From: DASUXY01 sp036377675
Lineage (GTDB): Bacteria > Bacillota > Bacilli > Bacillales > Amphibacillaceae
Length of the DNA: 64,000 bases
Assembly (NCBI GenBank): GCA_036377675.1
Contig: DASUXY010000013.1
Span: forward strand, 46,516-110,515
Direction of reading: 5' to 3'
Positions 44,931 to 54,044 of the stretch are shown piece by piece. The notes beneath the pieces were generated by a model that ran no database searches, was not told where the DNA came from, and was given only the letters and a program-made list of their open reading frames with translations. The position numbers were made by a program, and so were the translations under genes. The first letter of the stretch is position 1. Each line of letters begins with the position of its first letter.

Positions 44931-44955
44931 AAGGGAGCAAATCGCTCCCTTTTAT
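44929..44955. terminator. Bidirectional terminator between small zinc protein and cls
   Basis: AAAAGGGAGC (44929-44938) pairs exactly with GCTCCCTTTT (44944-44953). It lies between converging genes and has A and T runs on both sides. Confidence 0.88.
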
Positions 44956-44973
44956 TTGTATGATTTTTTCATT

Positions 44974-46422
44974 TTATAAAATGGGCGATAATAAACGGGA
45001 AATTCCTTCTTTAAAACGGATGAAAAGGGATCGTTTGCTATATGTTTTCATTGTTAATTCTGAACTATATTTGCAATCGCGAAGGAACAATTGTTGCAGT
45101 TGGTTAGCTATTTTTTCATCATAGACGACGGCATTTACTTCAAAATTCAATTTAAAGCTGCGTGTGTCGATATTTGTTGTTCCTACTGATGCAACTTCTC
45201 CATCGACGACAATCGTTTTTGCATGCATGAATCCATTTTCGTAGATGAGTATGTTTGCTCCGTATGAGAGTAAGTCCCCGGCATATGCAAGTGTTGCCCA
45301 ATAGACGAATGGATGATCAGGTTTATTCGGAATCATAATTCGCACATCCACTCCTGCCAACAACGCCACTTTACACGCATCCATGAAGCTCGTATCAGGA
45401 ATGAAATAAGGTGTTTGGATGAATACACTTTTTTCAGCGCTCATAATTAATTTGATATACATATTTTTAATATGTTCTGTTTTTGAATTCGGTCCGCTAT
45501 CAATAATTTGCACCGGACTGTTCCCATCATGTGCTTCGGTTCGAAATAGGAAACGGTCGAGATGTGTTTCCTTTTGTTTTGTCGCTTCTTTCCAATCTAA
45601 AATAAATCTCCCTTGGATTTGATCAACAGCTCCCCCCGTAATGCGCAAATGTGTATCCCGCCAATAGCCAAATTTTTTATGTTTCCCTAAATATTCGTTA
45701 CCGACATTAAATCCGCCTATGTAGCCAATGTTGCCATCGATAATACAAAGTTTTCGATGGTTACGATTGTTAATACGGGGATTAATAAATTTAAAGAGCG
45801 ATGGAAAGAAAACTTCGACTTCTCCTCCATAATCAATGAGTTCTTTAAAAAACGACCGATTCAATTTTCTAGACCCGATTTCATCATAAAGAACGCGTAC
45901 CGTTACCCCTTCTTTTGCTTTTTTCGTCAGTTCATCTCGAAACTTTTCCCCTAGAGAATCCGGTTGGATAATGTAATATTGGATGTTAATTTCCTTTGTC
46001 GCGTTTTGAATATCATTAAATAAGTGAGCGAATTTTTCATGGCCATCACTGAAAATCTCAATTTCATTGTCCGTTGTAATCAATGAGGTGGATGATTTCA
46101 AATTCATAACTAATAAATATGAGTGCTTCTGTAGTAATTTATAATTCGAAAATTGTTGACCAGTTTGAATGTCTTTGATTTGAGCCTTTGCCGATGACTT
46201 TAAATAATCTCTTTCTTCAGATGATAATTTATAAAAGTTCTTCTGTTTTAATTGGCGCCCAAATAAAAGATAAACGATAAAGCCAACGATCGGTATAAAA
46301 AATAAAACCATTAACCACGCCCAAGTTGTTCCAGGATCTCTCCGTTCAATGAATAAAAGAAGGCCAGCTAACAAAAAGTTAATGATCGGAATCGCAAGGG
46401 TTACATAATTAGGTAGATCCAT
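44974..46422 (-). CDS. cls: Cardiolipin synthase
   Basis: Cardiolipin synthase condenses two phosphatidylglycerols into cardiolipin at the membrane. Two N-terminal spans (about residues 5-24 and 36-54) are followed by two phospholipase-D domains with HxKx4D motifs: HRKLCIIDG near residue 222 and HAKTIVVDG near residue 400, each followed by the conserved G-x2-N-x-D/E region. The 482-residue length is normal. AAGGGGGG lies before the ATG. It stands alone on the minus strand. Confidence 0.95.
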   Translation of the reverse strand: MDLPNYVTLAIPIINFLLAGLLLFIERRDPGTTWAWLMVLFFIPIVGFIVYLLFGRQLKQKNFYKLSSEERDYLKSSAKAQIKDIQTGQQFSNYKLLQKHSYLLVMNLKSSTSLITTDNEIEIFSDGHEKFAHLFNDIQNATKEINIQYYIIQPDSLGEKFRDELTKKAKEGVTVRVLYDEIGSRKLNRSFFKELIDYGGEVEVFFPSLFKFINPRINNRNHRKLCIIDGNIGYIGGFNVGNEYLGKHKKFGYWRDTHLRITGGAVDQIQGRFILDWKEATKQKETHLDRFLFRTEAHDGNSPVQIIDSGPNSKTEHIKNMYIKLIMSAEKSVFIQTPYFIPDTSFMDACKVALLAGVDVRIMIPNKPDHPFVYWATLAYAGDLLSYGANILIYENGFMHAKTIVVDGEVASVGTTNIDTRSFKLNFEVNAVVYDEKIANQLQQLFLRDCKYSSELTMKTYSKRSLFIRFKEGISRLLSPIL

Positions 46423-46649
46423 AGTGTCCCCCCTTCATTCACTTTTAGTATCTATTATATTATCACAATCGCCAAATGGTAGGGACATAGAAGCTTTTTA
46501 CAGCATATGTGGCTTGTGGTTTGGGTTACAATCCATAGAAGATAACAAAAACATGAAAGAATCAGTCTCATGCAACGATCGATGAAAAGTAACTCCCAAC
46601 AAAGGTGATCCTGATGATCGACTCCTCTCTACATTCATATAGAGAAAAT

Positions 46650-46692
46650 GGACATTTTTTCTTACATGCGATATAGTTACCTAGGTAACTAC
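46650..46692 (+). promoter_or_regulatory. Promoter and 18-bp palindromic operator of the marR-MFS operon
   Basis: TGGACA (46650-46655), a 17-base spacer and TATAGT (46673-46678) form a promoter. TAGTTACCTAGGTAACTA (46675-46692) is a perfect 18-bp palindrome covering the -10 and the start site, 20 bases before the MarR gene. This is the expected place and symmetry for MarR autorepression. Confidence 0.8.
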
Positions 46693-46712
46693 TTTTATCG
46701 GAAGGGAAACCA

Positions 46713-47141
46713 ATGACAAACTTTCATGATTTATTCCATCAATTCTTTCAAGTGAATCGACAATTTTCGAAGCTGATCAATGAGAAACTAGCGCCACTCG
46801 GTCTGTATCGGTCCCAATGGACGGTTGTTTACTTTTTAAAACATCATGGTCCTTCTACACAGAAGGAAATTTGCAAATATTTGAATGTCGAGGCTCCGAC
46901 GATTACGCGGACGGTTAAACGTCTCGAGAAAAGTGGTTGGATTGAACGGACAATAGGAAAAGATAAACGTGAAAAGCGTATTCAATTAACTGAAGAAGCG
47001 AATGGTCAGTTCAAGCAATGGCAACAGACGATCCATACATTCGAATTACGTGTACTGGATGGGGTGCCGGGGCAGGCACAGGAAGAGTTTGTGAACACGC
47101 TTAAAAAAATGAATAAAAACATGAATAGGAAGGGAGATTGA
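46713..47141 (+). CDS. MarR-family transcriptional regulator
   Basis: The 142-residue winged-helix repressor has STQKEICKYLNVEAPTITR as the recognition helix region and DKREKRIQLTEEA as the wing. It is followed 7 bases later by an MFS transporter, so it probably represses its own operon through the palindrome at 46675-46692 until a drug-like ligand binds. CGGAAGGGAAACC precedes the ATG. The ligand is unknown. Confidence 0.9.
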   Translation: MTNFHDLFHQFFQVNRQFSKLINEKLAPLGLYRSQWTVVYFLKHHGPSTQKEICKYLNVEAPTITRTVKRLEKSGWIERTIGKDKREKRIQLTEEANGQFKQWQQTIHTFELRVLDGVPGQAQEEFVNTLKKMNKNMNRKGD

Positions 47142-47148
47142 AAGTTAT

Positions 47149-48372
47149 TTGAGCAACCAAAAACTTTGGACGAAGGATTTTTTAGGTATTTCATTTGCTA
47201 GCTTTTTTATATTTATACCATTTTATACATTCATGATTACCCTACCGATCTACGTTATGGAAGATCTAGGGGGAAATGAAACGCAAGTTGGATTAATTGT
47301 AACGATTTTTTTAATCTCAGCGGTATTGATTCGCCCATTTACGGGCAAACTATTAGAGGTCTTCGGTAAGAGGGAGATGCTCTATTTTTCTTTAGTTATT
47401 TTTTTCGTAGCAAGTGTTCTTTACTTAACGGCAAACAGCTTTGGCTGGCTATTGGTGTTGCGCTTCTTTCACGGGATTGGTTTTGGCATTGCGACGATTG
47501 CGACAGGGACGATCGTAGCTGGTATTATTCCTGAAAATCGGCGCGGAGCTGGGATGGGGTACTTTGCTCTATTCATGAATTTAGCGATGGTCATTGGTCC
47601 TTTCCTTGGCCTAACGATTATTCAATATACGAGTTTCAACATGCTCTTTATCATTACGTCATTTTTTTCATTATTTGCGGTCATCTCAGGATTCATTCCA
47701 TCGCTACCGAAAAAACAGGATGATCCGCAACGAGATGCATCTACATCATCGCGCGATAAGAAGTGGTTGGAGTTTGACGATTTATTCGAGCGCAGAGCTT
47801 TACCTGTAGCGTTCATGGCGGGAATTTTATCGTTTACGTATGCGAGTGTGCTTTCGTTTATTTCCATTTATGCAAAAGAAGTGAATATGGTCCAAACAGC
47901 GAGTTTCTTCTTTGTTTTTTATGCTGTATTTTTAATTTTATCGAGGCCGTTATCAGGTCGTTCGTTTGACCGTTTCGGAGAAAATTCTGTTATGTATCCG
48001 TCGATTTTATTATATGGAATCGGGTTGATTATTCTCAGTCAAACGACGCACCCAGCGACCTTTTTACTTGCGGGGGCGCTCATTGGAATTGGTTATGGAA
48101 CGGTAGGGCCAGCGATCCAAACGATTGCGATTACGATTGTACCCGCTCATCGACGAGGAACAGCAACGGCGACCTTTTTCACCTTTTTTGATAGTGGGCT
48201 TGGCATCGGATCTTTCGTCTTAGGAATTATCGCTGCGTATATGGGGTTAGATCAGCTCTATTTATATTTAGGATTTTTCGTCTTTGCATCGATCGGTATT
48301 TATTATGTACTCCACGGTCGTCAGTCGGAGAAGAAAAAGGAACAAGTAGAAGAAGAAGAGCTTGCGAAGTAA
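47149..48372 (+). CDS. MFS efflux transporter
   Basis: The 407-residue protein has 12 predicted spans in two halves with a charged central loop (SLPKKQDDPQRDASTSSRDK). The segment FTGKLLEVFGKREM is the loop between helices 2 and 3 typical of MFS drug exporters. The start appears to be TTG at 47149, with GGAAGGGAG about 12 bases upstream, just after the MarR stop. Co-transcription with the MarR gene suggests drug or metabolite efflux; the substrate is unknown. Confidence 0.85.
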   Translation: MSNQKLWTKDFLGISFASFFIFIPFYTFMITLPIYVMEDLGGNETQVGLIVTIFLISAVLIRPFTGKLLEVFGKREMLYFSLVIFFVASVLYLTANSFGWLLVLRFFHGIGFGIATIATGTIVAGIIPENRRGAGMGYFALFMNLAMVIGPFLGLTIIQYTSFNMLFIITSFFSLFAVISGFIPSLPKKQDDPQRDASTSSRDKKWLEFDDLFERRALPVAFMAGILSFTYASVLSFISIYAKEVNMVQTASFFFVFYAVFLILSRPLSGRSFDRFGENSVMYPSILLYGIGLIILSQTTHPATFLLAGALIGIGYGTVGPAIQTIAITIVPAHRRGTATATFFTFFDSGLGIGSFVLGIIAAYMGLDQLYLYLGFFVFASIGIYYVLHGRQSEKKKEQVEEEELAK

Positions 48373-48699
48373 ATCCGTGGCTTATTTTTACGATAAACAG
48401 TGTGTGTAAAGTGGAATAGCACGTTTCATTGATCCCTACTTATGTAAGAAGACACGTTCTCTCTAGAGCGTGTCTTTTTTGTTGATTAAACTTACGTCCT
48501 GATCATAATTTTCAATTCATCGTTTGGATGTTTCCGTTGGGATATAAACCGTCGTTAAAAAATAGTAGGTCATTCGTTCTTTTCGTCACGCGGATCGTGT
48601 ATTCTATGAATAGAGATACATGCATCGTTCGTAGCGTGTGGAATTGGTATATTGATTGATTCATATGATGAAGAAGTAAATAAGAGGAGATGATATCGC
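48373..48699. other. Intergenic region after the MFS gene
   Basis: Apart from the terminator nothing was recognised. The next gene has GAGGAG about 11 bases before its TTG start. Confidence 0.5.
48448..48482 (+). terminator. Terminator of the marR-MFS operon
   Basis: AAGACACG(TT)CT and AG(AG)CGTGTCTT face each other in 48448-48475, then TTTTTT. Confidence 0.85.
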
Positions 48700-49266
48700 T
48701 TGAAGTTACAAAGGCTTAGACATGAATTATCCGTCAGAAGTAAAAATGGAATGGCATTCTTAGTTGCTGGAGTCATCATTTGGCTGATGATTACGATTAT
48801 ATATTTACTTCCCCTTGAAATAGCCGAACAAAATGTATTGATGTTGTTCTCAACTGGTTTTATGTTTCCATTAGCCGTCTTGTTTTCGAAGTTGATCAAA
48901 GCCGATTGGAAAACTGAAAATCATCCACTTGGAGATGTAGGATTGTATTTAAATATCGCTCAGTTCATCTATTTTCCGCTTTTATTTTGGGTGTTTATGA
49001 AAAGTCCACATGATCTCGTTCTTTTTTTCGCAGTGATAACGGGGGCACACTTTTTTCCGTATGGTTGGTTTTATCATGTAAAAGCTTACTATGTGATGGC
49101 ACCTGTCATTTCTGTTGGTATGATGGTGATGGGATGGTCGTTGAACAGGTTATGGCTACTTCCAACTGCTATGGTCATCTTTCTATTGATTCTTATCGGT
49201 TGGCTTTTTCTAGATTACAAGAAAAAAGCGAGCCGATTAAGCGACAGGCATCGAAAACAGAGATGA
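48700..49266 (+). CDS. Integral membrane protein of unknown function (DUF7010-like)
   Basis: The 188-residue protein has a basic N-terminus (KLQRLRHELSVRSKNGMAFL) and about six hydrophobic spans, ending in a basic tail. The pattern, with PLAVLFSKLIKADWK and HFFPYGWFYHVKAYYVMAP, resembles small uncharacterised membrane proteins of bacilli that I associate with DUF7010; this is a weak recognition. The start is TTG at 48700 after AAGAGGAG. It is a single gene. Confidence 0.6.
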   Translation: MKLQRLRHELSVRSKNGMAFLVAGVIIWLMITIIYLLPLEIAEQNVLMLFSTGFMFPLAVLFSKLIKADWKTENHPLGDVGLYLNIAQFIYFPLLFWVFMKSPHDLVLFFAVITGAHFFPYGWFYHVKAYYVMAPVISVGMMVMGWSLNRLWLLPTAMVIFLLILIGWLFLDYKKKASRLSDRHRKQR

Positions 49267-49755
49267 GTGAGTTAGGAAATTAAACATGTTTAATTGTTGA
49301 GAAGCTTGTTTACATCAAAAAGGATAGACGGTCTACAGCAAGAAGAATCATTAAAAGAAATACGCGATAATGGATTCGAGTTGCATTCACCACCGAAAAG
49401 AGAATGAAAGTTTTCAACATCTTCCTTAAGTGTTGTGCACATCGGGTAGATTTTTTTATGGTAAAAACTGCAGCATGATGTAAGAGAACGTACAAATAAT
49501 TCGATAAAAAGTAATAAAAACGTGAAGCCCCTTGACATCGTTAGAATATTTATTATATATTGTATTCAACAATGTTGAATCAAAGTAAACCTAATTGAAT
49601 ATAATAATAGAAAGAAGTATGTCATGATGCAGTAAGCGATGCATTTTTTGATGAAACGATTTATGAAAGCGGATACAAGCTCCTTATGTTGTCAAAAGAT
49701 GTCGTCGGCTAGAACAAAGTAATGACGAAGGTTGAAGAAAATAGGAGGGAGATCG
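49267..49755. other. Intergenic region with promoter of the HMG-CoA lyase gene
   Basis: There is no gene with a start. It carries a promoter with a palindrome (49532-49580). Downstream, 49611-49710 contains an open stretch without a start codon (reads DAFFDETIYESGYKLLMLSK in part), perhaps a gene remnant; this could be chance. Confidence 0.45.
49532..49580 (+). promoter_or_regulatory. Promoter with palindromic operator upstream of HMG-CoA lyase
   Basis: TTGACA (49532-49537) and TATATT (49556-49561, 18-base spacer) form a promoter. ATTCAACAATGTTGAAT (49564-49580) is an exact 8-1-8 palindrome straight after the -10, so a repressor bound there would block initiation. Confidence 0.65.
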
Positions 49756-50661
49756 ATGAAACGTTGGCCAAAACACGTGCAAATTAAGGAAGTGGGACCC
49801 CGGGATGGACTGCAAAATGAAAAGAAATGGGTGCCAACAGCTGATAAGGTAAACTGGATTAATATGTTGTCGGAATCGGGATTAAAAGAAATTGAATATT
49901 CATCTTTTGTTCACCCAAAGTGGATGCCAGCTTTGTCAGATGCTCATGAAGTCGGGAAGAAAATCAAGCGCAATCCGAACGTTCGTTATTCCGCATTGGT
50001 GCCGAATATGAAAGGATTAGAGCTCGCATTGGAAGCGGGAATTGATGGGGCTTCTGTCTTTATGTCGGCGAGTGAAGAGCATAATAAGAGCAATATTAAT
50101 AAAACGATTGATGAAACATTTCCCGTCTTACAGGAAGTCATTCACGAGGCGAAACGAGCAGGAAAACATGTGACCGGCTATGTGTCCACGGTGTTTGATT
50201 GTCCGTATGAAGGACGGATTACACCCGAGCAAGTCATTCACGTTTGTGACCAATTGCTGGAGTTCGGCGTCGACGACCTTTCACTTGGTGATACGATCGG
50301 TACCGCCGTTCCATCCCAAGTGAATGAATTGTTAGACGAAGTGCTCAAACGCTTTCCAAAAGAAAAGATTATTATGCACTACCATGATACACGTGGGATG
50401 GCGATTGCTAACATTATGGCGTCGATGGAATACGGACTGACGAGATTTGATAGTTCCATCGGTGGACTTGGTGGCTGTCCATATGCCCCAGGAGCGGCTG
50501 GAAATGTGGCGACAAATGATGTACTATATTTGCTACACGGGATGGGCATTCAAACGGGCGTCGATGAGAAAAAATTGCAGGAAGCAGCTCTTTTTATCCA
50601 AAATAAATTAGAAAAGACGCTTCCAAGTAGGTCGCTCGCTTTTGAAGTTGCACAGGAGTAA
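49756..50661 (+). CDS. Hydroxymethylglutaryl-CoA lyase (YngG/MvaB-like)
   Basis: The enzyme splits HMG-CoA to acetoacetate and acetyl-CoA, the last step of leucine breakdown. The TIM-barrel start has EVGPRDGLQNE (residues 12-22, with catalytic R16 and D17), the metal-binding MHYHDTRG, and the signature SSIGGLGGCPYAPGAAGN with the catalytic Cys near residue 241. ATG at 49756 follows AGGAGGGAG and gives 301 residues, the family size. No other leucine-degradation genes flank it, which is unusual as relatives have an operon. Confidence 0.93.
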   Translation: MKRWPKHVQIKEVGPRDGLQNEKKWVPTADKVNWINMLSESGLKEIEYSSFVHPKWMPALSDAHEVGKKIKRNPNVRYSALVPNMKGLELALEAGIDGASVFMSASEEHNKSNINKTIDETFPVLQEVIHEAKRAGKHVTGYVSTVFDCPYEGRITPEQVIHVCDQLLEFGVDDLSLGDTIGTAVPSQVNELLDEVLKRFPKEKIIMHYHDTRGMAIANIMASMEYGLTRFDSSIGGLGGCPYAPGAAGNVATNDVLYLLHGMGIQTGVDEKKLQEAALFIQNKLEKTLPSRSLAFEVAQE

Positions 50662-50725
50662 GTTTAGTCAGTCAAGCAGAGGGGAAATAGATAGACGATG
50701 TCGCTGGGCAGGCGATCATCGAAAT

Positions 50726-50766
50726 AAAAGCCATTGCTTTTCTATGGGAAAAGGTGGCTTTTTTTG
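50726..50766 (+). terminator. Terminator after HMG-CoA lyase gene
   Basis: AAAAGCCA (50726-50733) pairs with TGGCTTTT (50755-50762) around a loop with a further TTTT/AAAA pairing, followed by T residues. Confidence 0.8.
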
Positions 50767-50899
50767 TTTGCTTGAGGAGTGGGATTCGTGCGATGAATTG
50801 GGGTTAAAGCGAGTTCTCCTCATTGGATCATTGTTGAATGGGACGCTTCTTGACGATAACCCTACCCTGTTCTATGATAAAAGCACCCATATCCATTTC

Positions 50900-51472
50900 A
50901 TGGGAAAGGGGAGAATTTCAATAAACTTACAACAAATCGGTGCAAAAATAAAACAAGCACGTCTCAAAAGCAAAAAAACGCAACAACAAGTTGCGGATGA
51001 ATGTGGTATTTCTAAAAGTATGCTCTCTAAAGTTGAAAATGGACAGACGGCCTCAGCCGTTGCGACATTATCAAAAATTAGTGAAGCTTTAGATGTCCCA
51101 CTTTCCTGGGTACTCGACGATCAACCCGAACGAGACCTCGTCCTCCAACCAAAATCTGACCGACAATTCCGCGTCGGGCATGAGGAAATGGGCTATTCGT
51201 ATGCTTTATTAGCAAGGTCACGCTTCTCAAGTATAGAATCAACGATCGTCCACGTTACCCCAAAAGATTCAAACATTCGTCAAGAGCCCTATACCCATTC
51301 TGAAGACGAATTTATTTACGTGTTAGAAGGGGCTATTTATCTGTTATATGATGATGAGAAGCATTATATGGAAAAAGGCGATACCGCTTACTTTAAAGGA
51401 ACGAAACCTCATCTGTTTATCCCTGTCGACAATGAGGGCGCAAGCGTATTGACGGTGTTTGTCGATTCGTAA
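50900..51472 (+). CDS. XRE-cupin transcriptional regulator
   Basis: An N-terminal helix-turn-helix (TQQQVADECGISKSMLSKVE) is followed by a C-terminal cupin domain (HSEDEFIYVLEGAIYLLY, GDTAYFKGTKPHLF), the classic architecture of small-molecule-sensing regulators. Homologs begin at the residues corresponding to INLQQIGAKIKQARL; here that first codon is ATA at 50921, seven bases after AAAGGGGAG. The nearest ATG is at 50900 and has no ribosome site. I give the ATG start; the real one may be ATA at 50921. The gene is isolated by terminators on both sides. Confidence 0.85.
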   Translation: MGKGRISINLQQIGAKIKQARLKSKKTQQQVADECGISKSMLSKVENGQTASAVATLSKISEALDVPLSWVLDDQPERDLVLQPKSDRQFRVGHEEMGYSYALLARSRFSSIESTIVHVTPKDSNIRQEPYTHSEDEFIYVLEGAIYLLYDDEKHYMEKGDTAYFKGTKPHLFIPVDNEGASVLTVFVDS

Positions 51473-51498
51473 TTGAGTAGCATATGTATCTGTAAAAG

Positions 51499-51540
51499 AT
51501 AGCAAAACAGCTAAACGTGTTTAGCTGTTTTGCTATTCAT
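51499..51540 (+). terminator. Long hairpin after the XRE-cupin gene
   Basis: ATAGCAAAACAGCTAAAC (51499-51516) and GTTTAGCTGTTTTGCTAT (51519-51536) are exact reverse complements, 18 bp. The T-run after it is weak, so it may also protect the transcript end. Confidence 0.8.
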
Positions 51541-51861
51541 TGTATAGGGGATTGTGCTGAAGGGTGTTGTACATAATCACCGACTCAATTTAAACGCGGA
51601 TGAACTGTAATGGGGTTGGAAGTAACGTACATTACGTAGTGAGGAAAATGAAGTGTTGACTTTCATTATTTTTTAATACAAATTGTCCTAACAATTGGAA
51701 CTCTGGTTTACTATAGACTAGACTCATCATGAGTGCAAAAGTAGCACCATTTTTAACCCATTCCCAAACCTTCTTAACATTCCTTACCGCCCACTTATAC
51801 GCCTTATGTAACCGTCAAATAAAAAGTTACAGTTTTCGATAATTAATTTGAAAGACTTTCT

Positions 51862-52092
51862 TTTGCAAAAATTGATTTTCTATGTTTCATTCGATAACGA
51901 TCCCCCATTCAAGTGAATGATCTCTGCTCGATGCATAATTCTATCTAAGACAGCTGTTGTAATCGCTGGTCACCTGATAATTCGCCCCACTCTTTCGGAG
52001 CTTTATTAGAAGTAAGAATGAAACTTGCATTGTTATATAGTTCATTAATTAAATGAATAAATAAGTTGGCCTCATTTTGGTTCATTGCAGTC
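51862..52092 (-). pseudogene. istB: IS21-family helper ATPase IstB, 3' remnant
   Basis: Read on the minus strand the region gives NQNEANLFIHLINELYNNAS, FILTSNKAPKEWGELSGD, then after a frameshift AITTAVLDRIMHRAEIIHL and, after another, YRMKHRKSIF. This is the C-terminal third of IstB, the AAA+ helper of IS21 transposases. The upstream two-thirds and istA are missing. The stretch TGTAACCGTCAAATAAAAAG (51808-51827) may be the element's end. Dead element. Confidence 0.8.
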
Positions 52093-52634
52093 CGAATTTT
52101 TTATGAAATCAAAAATCATTATCCATTCGGTTAACATATTGAGCGGTGGAGAGAAAGATGAAATCGAAATGATATTATATGAGTGTAATGAATGATGTGA
52201 TTCCCCTTACTTAAGCTACAGTTTATCCCGAATCTTGAATCGATCTCCAATTGGAGTGGAGGCGACGATAAAACTCTTTTTTGAAGAGGATGAACGAGTA
52301 AGGATGATGAAGCGTCGCTAAAATTCGAACAAATACATGTTGAAAACGTAACCTCTACTGAACGATCCATTCTTTACGCATACCTTCAAAGTGTTGTCAT
52401 TGTTATTTCTCATCGACAGTGCTCCCCTTCTGTGTCAACATTTCCCGATTAAAAATAAAATTATGTAACAAACTATAACTATTTAACATACCTTCAAAAG
52501 AGTTCCTATTGAAGTGTAAGTGGAATCGCTTAGAAATCAATTTCTTGACAATCCAGTAAGGAAAGATTATATTTTTGTAAATACCCCCCACCGTATATCA
52601 TCCAGTTTTTAACATGTAAAGGAGAAGAGTTAGA

Positions 52635-53609
52635 ATGCTGAAAATGTTGTACACGTTTCCGAAAAGAAATTTGCTCATCAGTGTTCCTTTGACGTTGGTC
52701 ATCGGATTTATCGTTGGTGCACTTGTCGATACGAGTTTTTTGCAACCGACGATTTTATACGGGACAATAGTCATGATTTATGCGACGATGGTCGGTTTTC
52801 AATTAAAAGAGCTGACGTCTCTAAAAGGATCGAAAGTACTTCTATTATCGATTATTATTAATTTTGCCATTATTCCTTTAGTAGCTTATCTCTTAGGTAA
52901 AGGACTCCTGCAACAATATCCAATTATGTTTGCTGGATTAGCGCTATCGTCTCTGCTACCAACGAGCGGAATGACAATTTCGTGGACTGCGATTCATAAA
53001 GGAAACGTACCTGCTGCTGTAAAACTAACGGTATTCGGATTAATTTTAGGTTCTCTATTAACCCCTTGGTATTTGTTAGCGATGGTCGGTCAATATGTTG
53101 ATGTTGATATTTTGGAAACATTTAAAACAATCGCTTTAGTCGTGTTTTTGCCGATGTTACTCGGCCAAATTACGTTTAAACTCCTGATGAAAAAGTACAC
53201 CTTTGAAGAGTTTAAAAAGGGAGTTAAACCGAATTTTGGTCCATTAAGTATATGGGCGATGTTGTACGTCATTTTCGTCAGTATTAGTATGAAAGCGCAA
53301 ATGATTTTAGAAAATTTACAGTTAATTTTGATTGCACTCGTCGTTTTAATTATCTTTTATGGGTTAAACTACGTCATTAGTACAGTCACTGCTCTAAAGT
53401 TCCTCGATCGCGACGACGGGATTGCCCTCGTAAACGGTACGGTCTTACGGAATTTATCGATCGCGATTGGACTTGCGGCGACATCGTTCGGAGCGGAAGC
53501 GGCGTTAATTGTCACACTTGCCTTCATCGTTCAGCAACAAAGTATCACATACTATGGAAAAATTGCTAATAAACATTGGTTTAACCCGCAGGTAGCAAAG
53601 GAAAAATAA
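52635..53609 (+). CDS. BASS-family transporter (bile acid:sodium symporter/arsenical-resistance-like)
   Basis: The 324-residue protein has ten predicted spans with the crossing-helix features of the BASS superfamily; SSLLPTSGMTISWTAIHKGN and ALVNGTVLRNLSIAIGLAAT are the two conserved broken-helix motifs. NCBI-type annotation would place it near arsenic-resistance (Acr3-like) proteins, but the Acr3 cysteine was not seen, so arsenite export is doubtful. AAAGGAGAAGAG precedes the ATG. It stands alone, ended by a terminator. Confidence 0.82.
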   Translation: MLKMLYTFPKRNLLISVPLTLVIGFIVGALVDTSFLQPTILYGTIVMIYATMVGFQLKELTSLKGSKVLLLSIIINFAIIPLVAYLLGKGLLQQYPIMFAGLALSSLLPTSGMTISWTAIHKGNVPAAVKLTVFGLILGSLLTPWYLLAMVGQYVDVDILETFKTIALVVFLPMLLGQITFKLLMKKYTFEEFKKGVKPNFGPLSIWAMLYVIFVSISMKAQMILENLQLILIALVVLIIFYGLNYVISTVTALKFLDRDDGIALVNGTVLRNLSIAIGLAATSFGAEAALIVTLAFIVQQQSITYYGKIANKHWFNPQVAKEK

Positions 53610-53735
53610 GACTTCACCATGGTAGGAGCATAGGTTGTCGTTTGCTTTGATTACGAGCGATTTGTATACAAGCAGTTTAGGATGATGAACGGATTGCAAG
53701 GTCGAGGAAAATAAATACGAAGTAAGAGTAAAAGA

Positions 53736-53773
53736 AAACAGACCGCCTGCTACGAGAAGCGGTCTGTTTTTTC
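53736..53773 (+). terminator. Terminator after the BASS transporter
   Basis: AAAACAGACCGC (53736-53747) pairs exactly with GCGGTCTGTTTT (53759-53770), followed by T residues. Confidence 0.9.
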
Positions 53774-54001
53774 GCTCGAAAGTAGTACGTGTAAAACAAG
53801 TCAAAGCGAGTAAGAGGGTCATTTTCAAGTTATCTTTCACGTGATACGTCTGATTAAATTTTTTGAAGATGGGTAGATCGTATGACGTGATTGAAAACGT
53901 TGAGAAAATAAGAAGAAATAAGGCAGGTACTTACTTCTCATCATCAAGGAGAACAAATATGGCAAAGAGTTTGAAAATAAAGTGAGTAAACTAGTGACAT
54001 T

Positions 54002-54010
54002 TGCTATACT
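54002..54010 (+). promoter_or_regulatory. Promoter (extended -10) of the small toxin gene
   Basis: TGCTATACT (TG 54002-54003, TATACT 54005-54010) is an extended -10 about 66 bases before the toxin ATG. No clear -35 is seen. Confidence 0.5.
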
Positions 54011-54044
54011 ATTTTTAGTGTGTTAGGGCTTTCATGGTAGTCGT

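Larger units (their letters stand above)
51473..52634. other. Decayed mobile-element region
   Basis: There is no intact gene. It contains the long hairpin, an IS21 istB remnant (51862-52092) and, at 52195-52460, two + strand open pieces in different frames (readable as KLQFIPNLESISNWSGGDDK and KFEQIHVENVTSTERSILYA) with no start, probably the wreck of an unrecognised gene. Confidence 0.55.

Noticed and set aside
49611..49710. Open stretch before the HMG-CoA lyase gene
   Set aside because: It is short, has no start codon and could easily be chance, so it is mentioned only in the intergenic entry.
53833..53848. parS-like word TCTTTCACGTGATACG
   Set aside because: It differs from parS at three positions. 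Spo0J may tolerate one or two changes, but three makes binding unlikely without proof.
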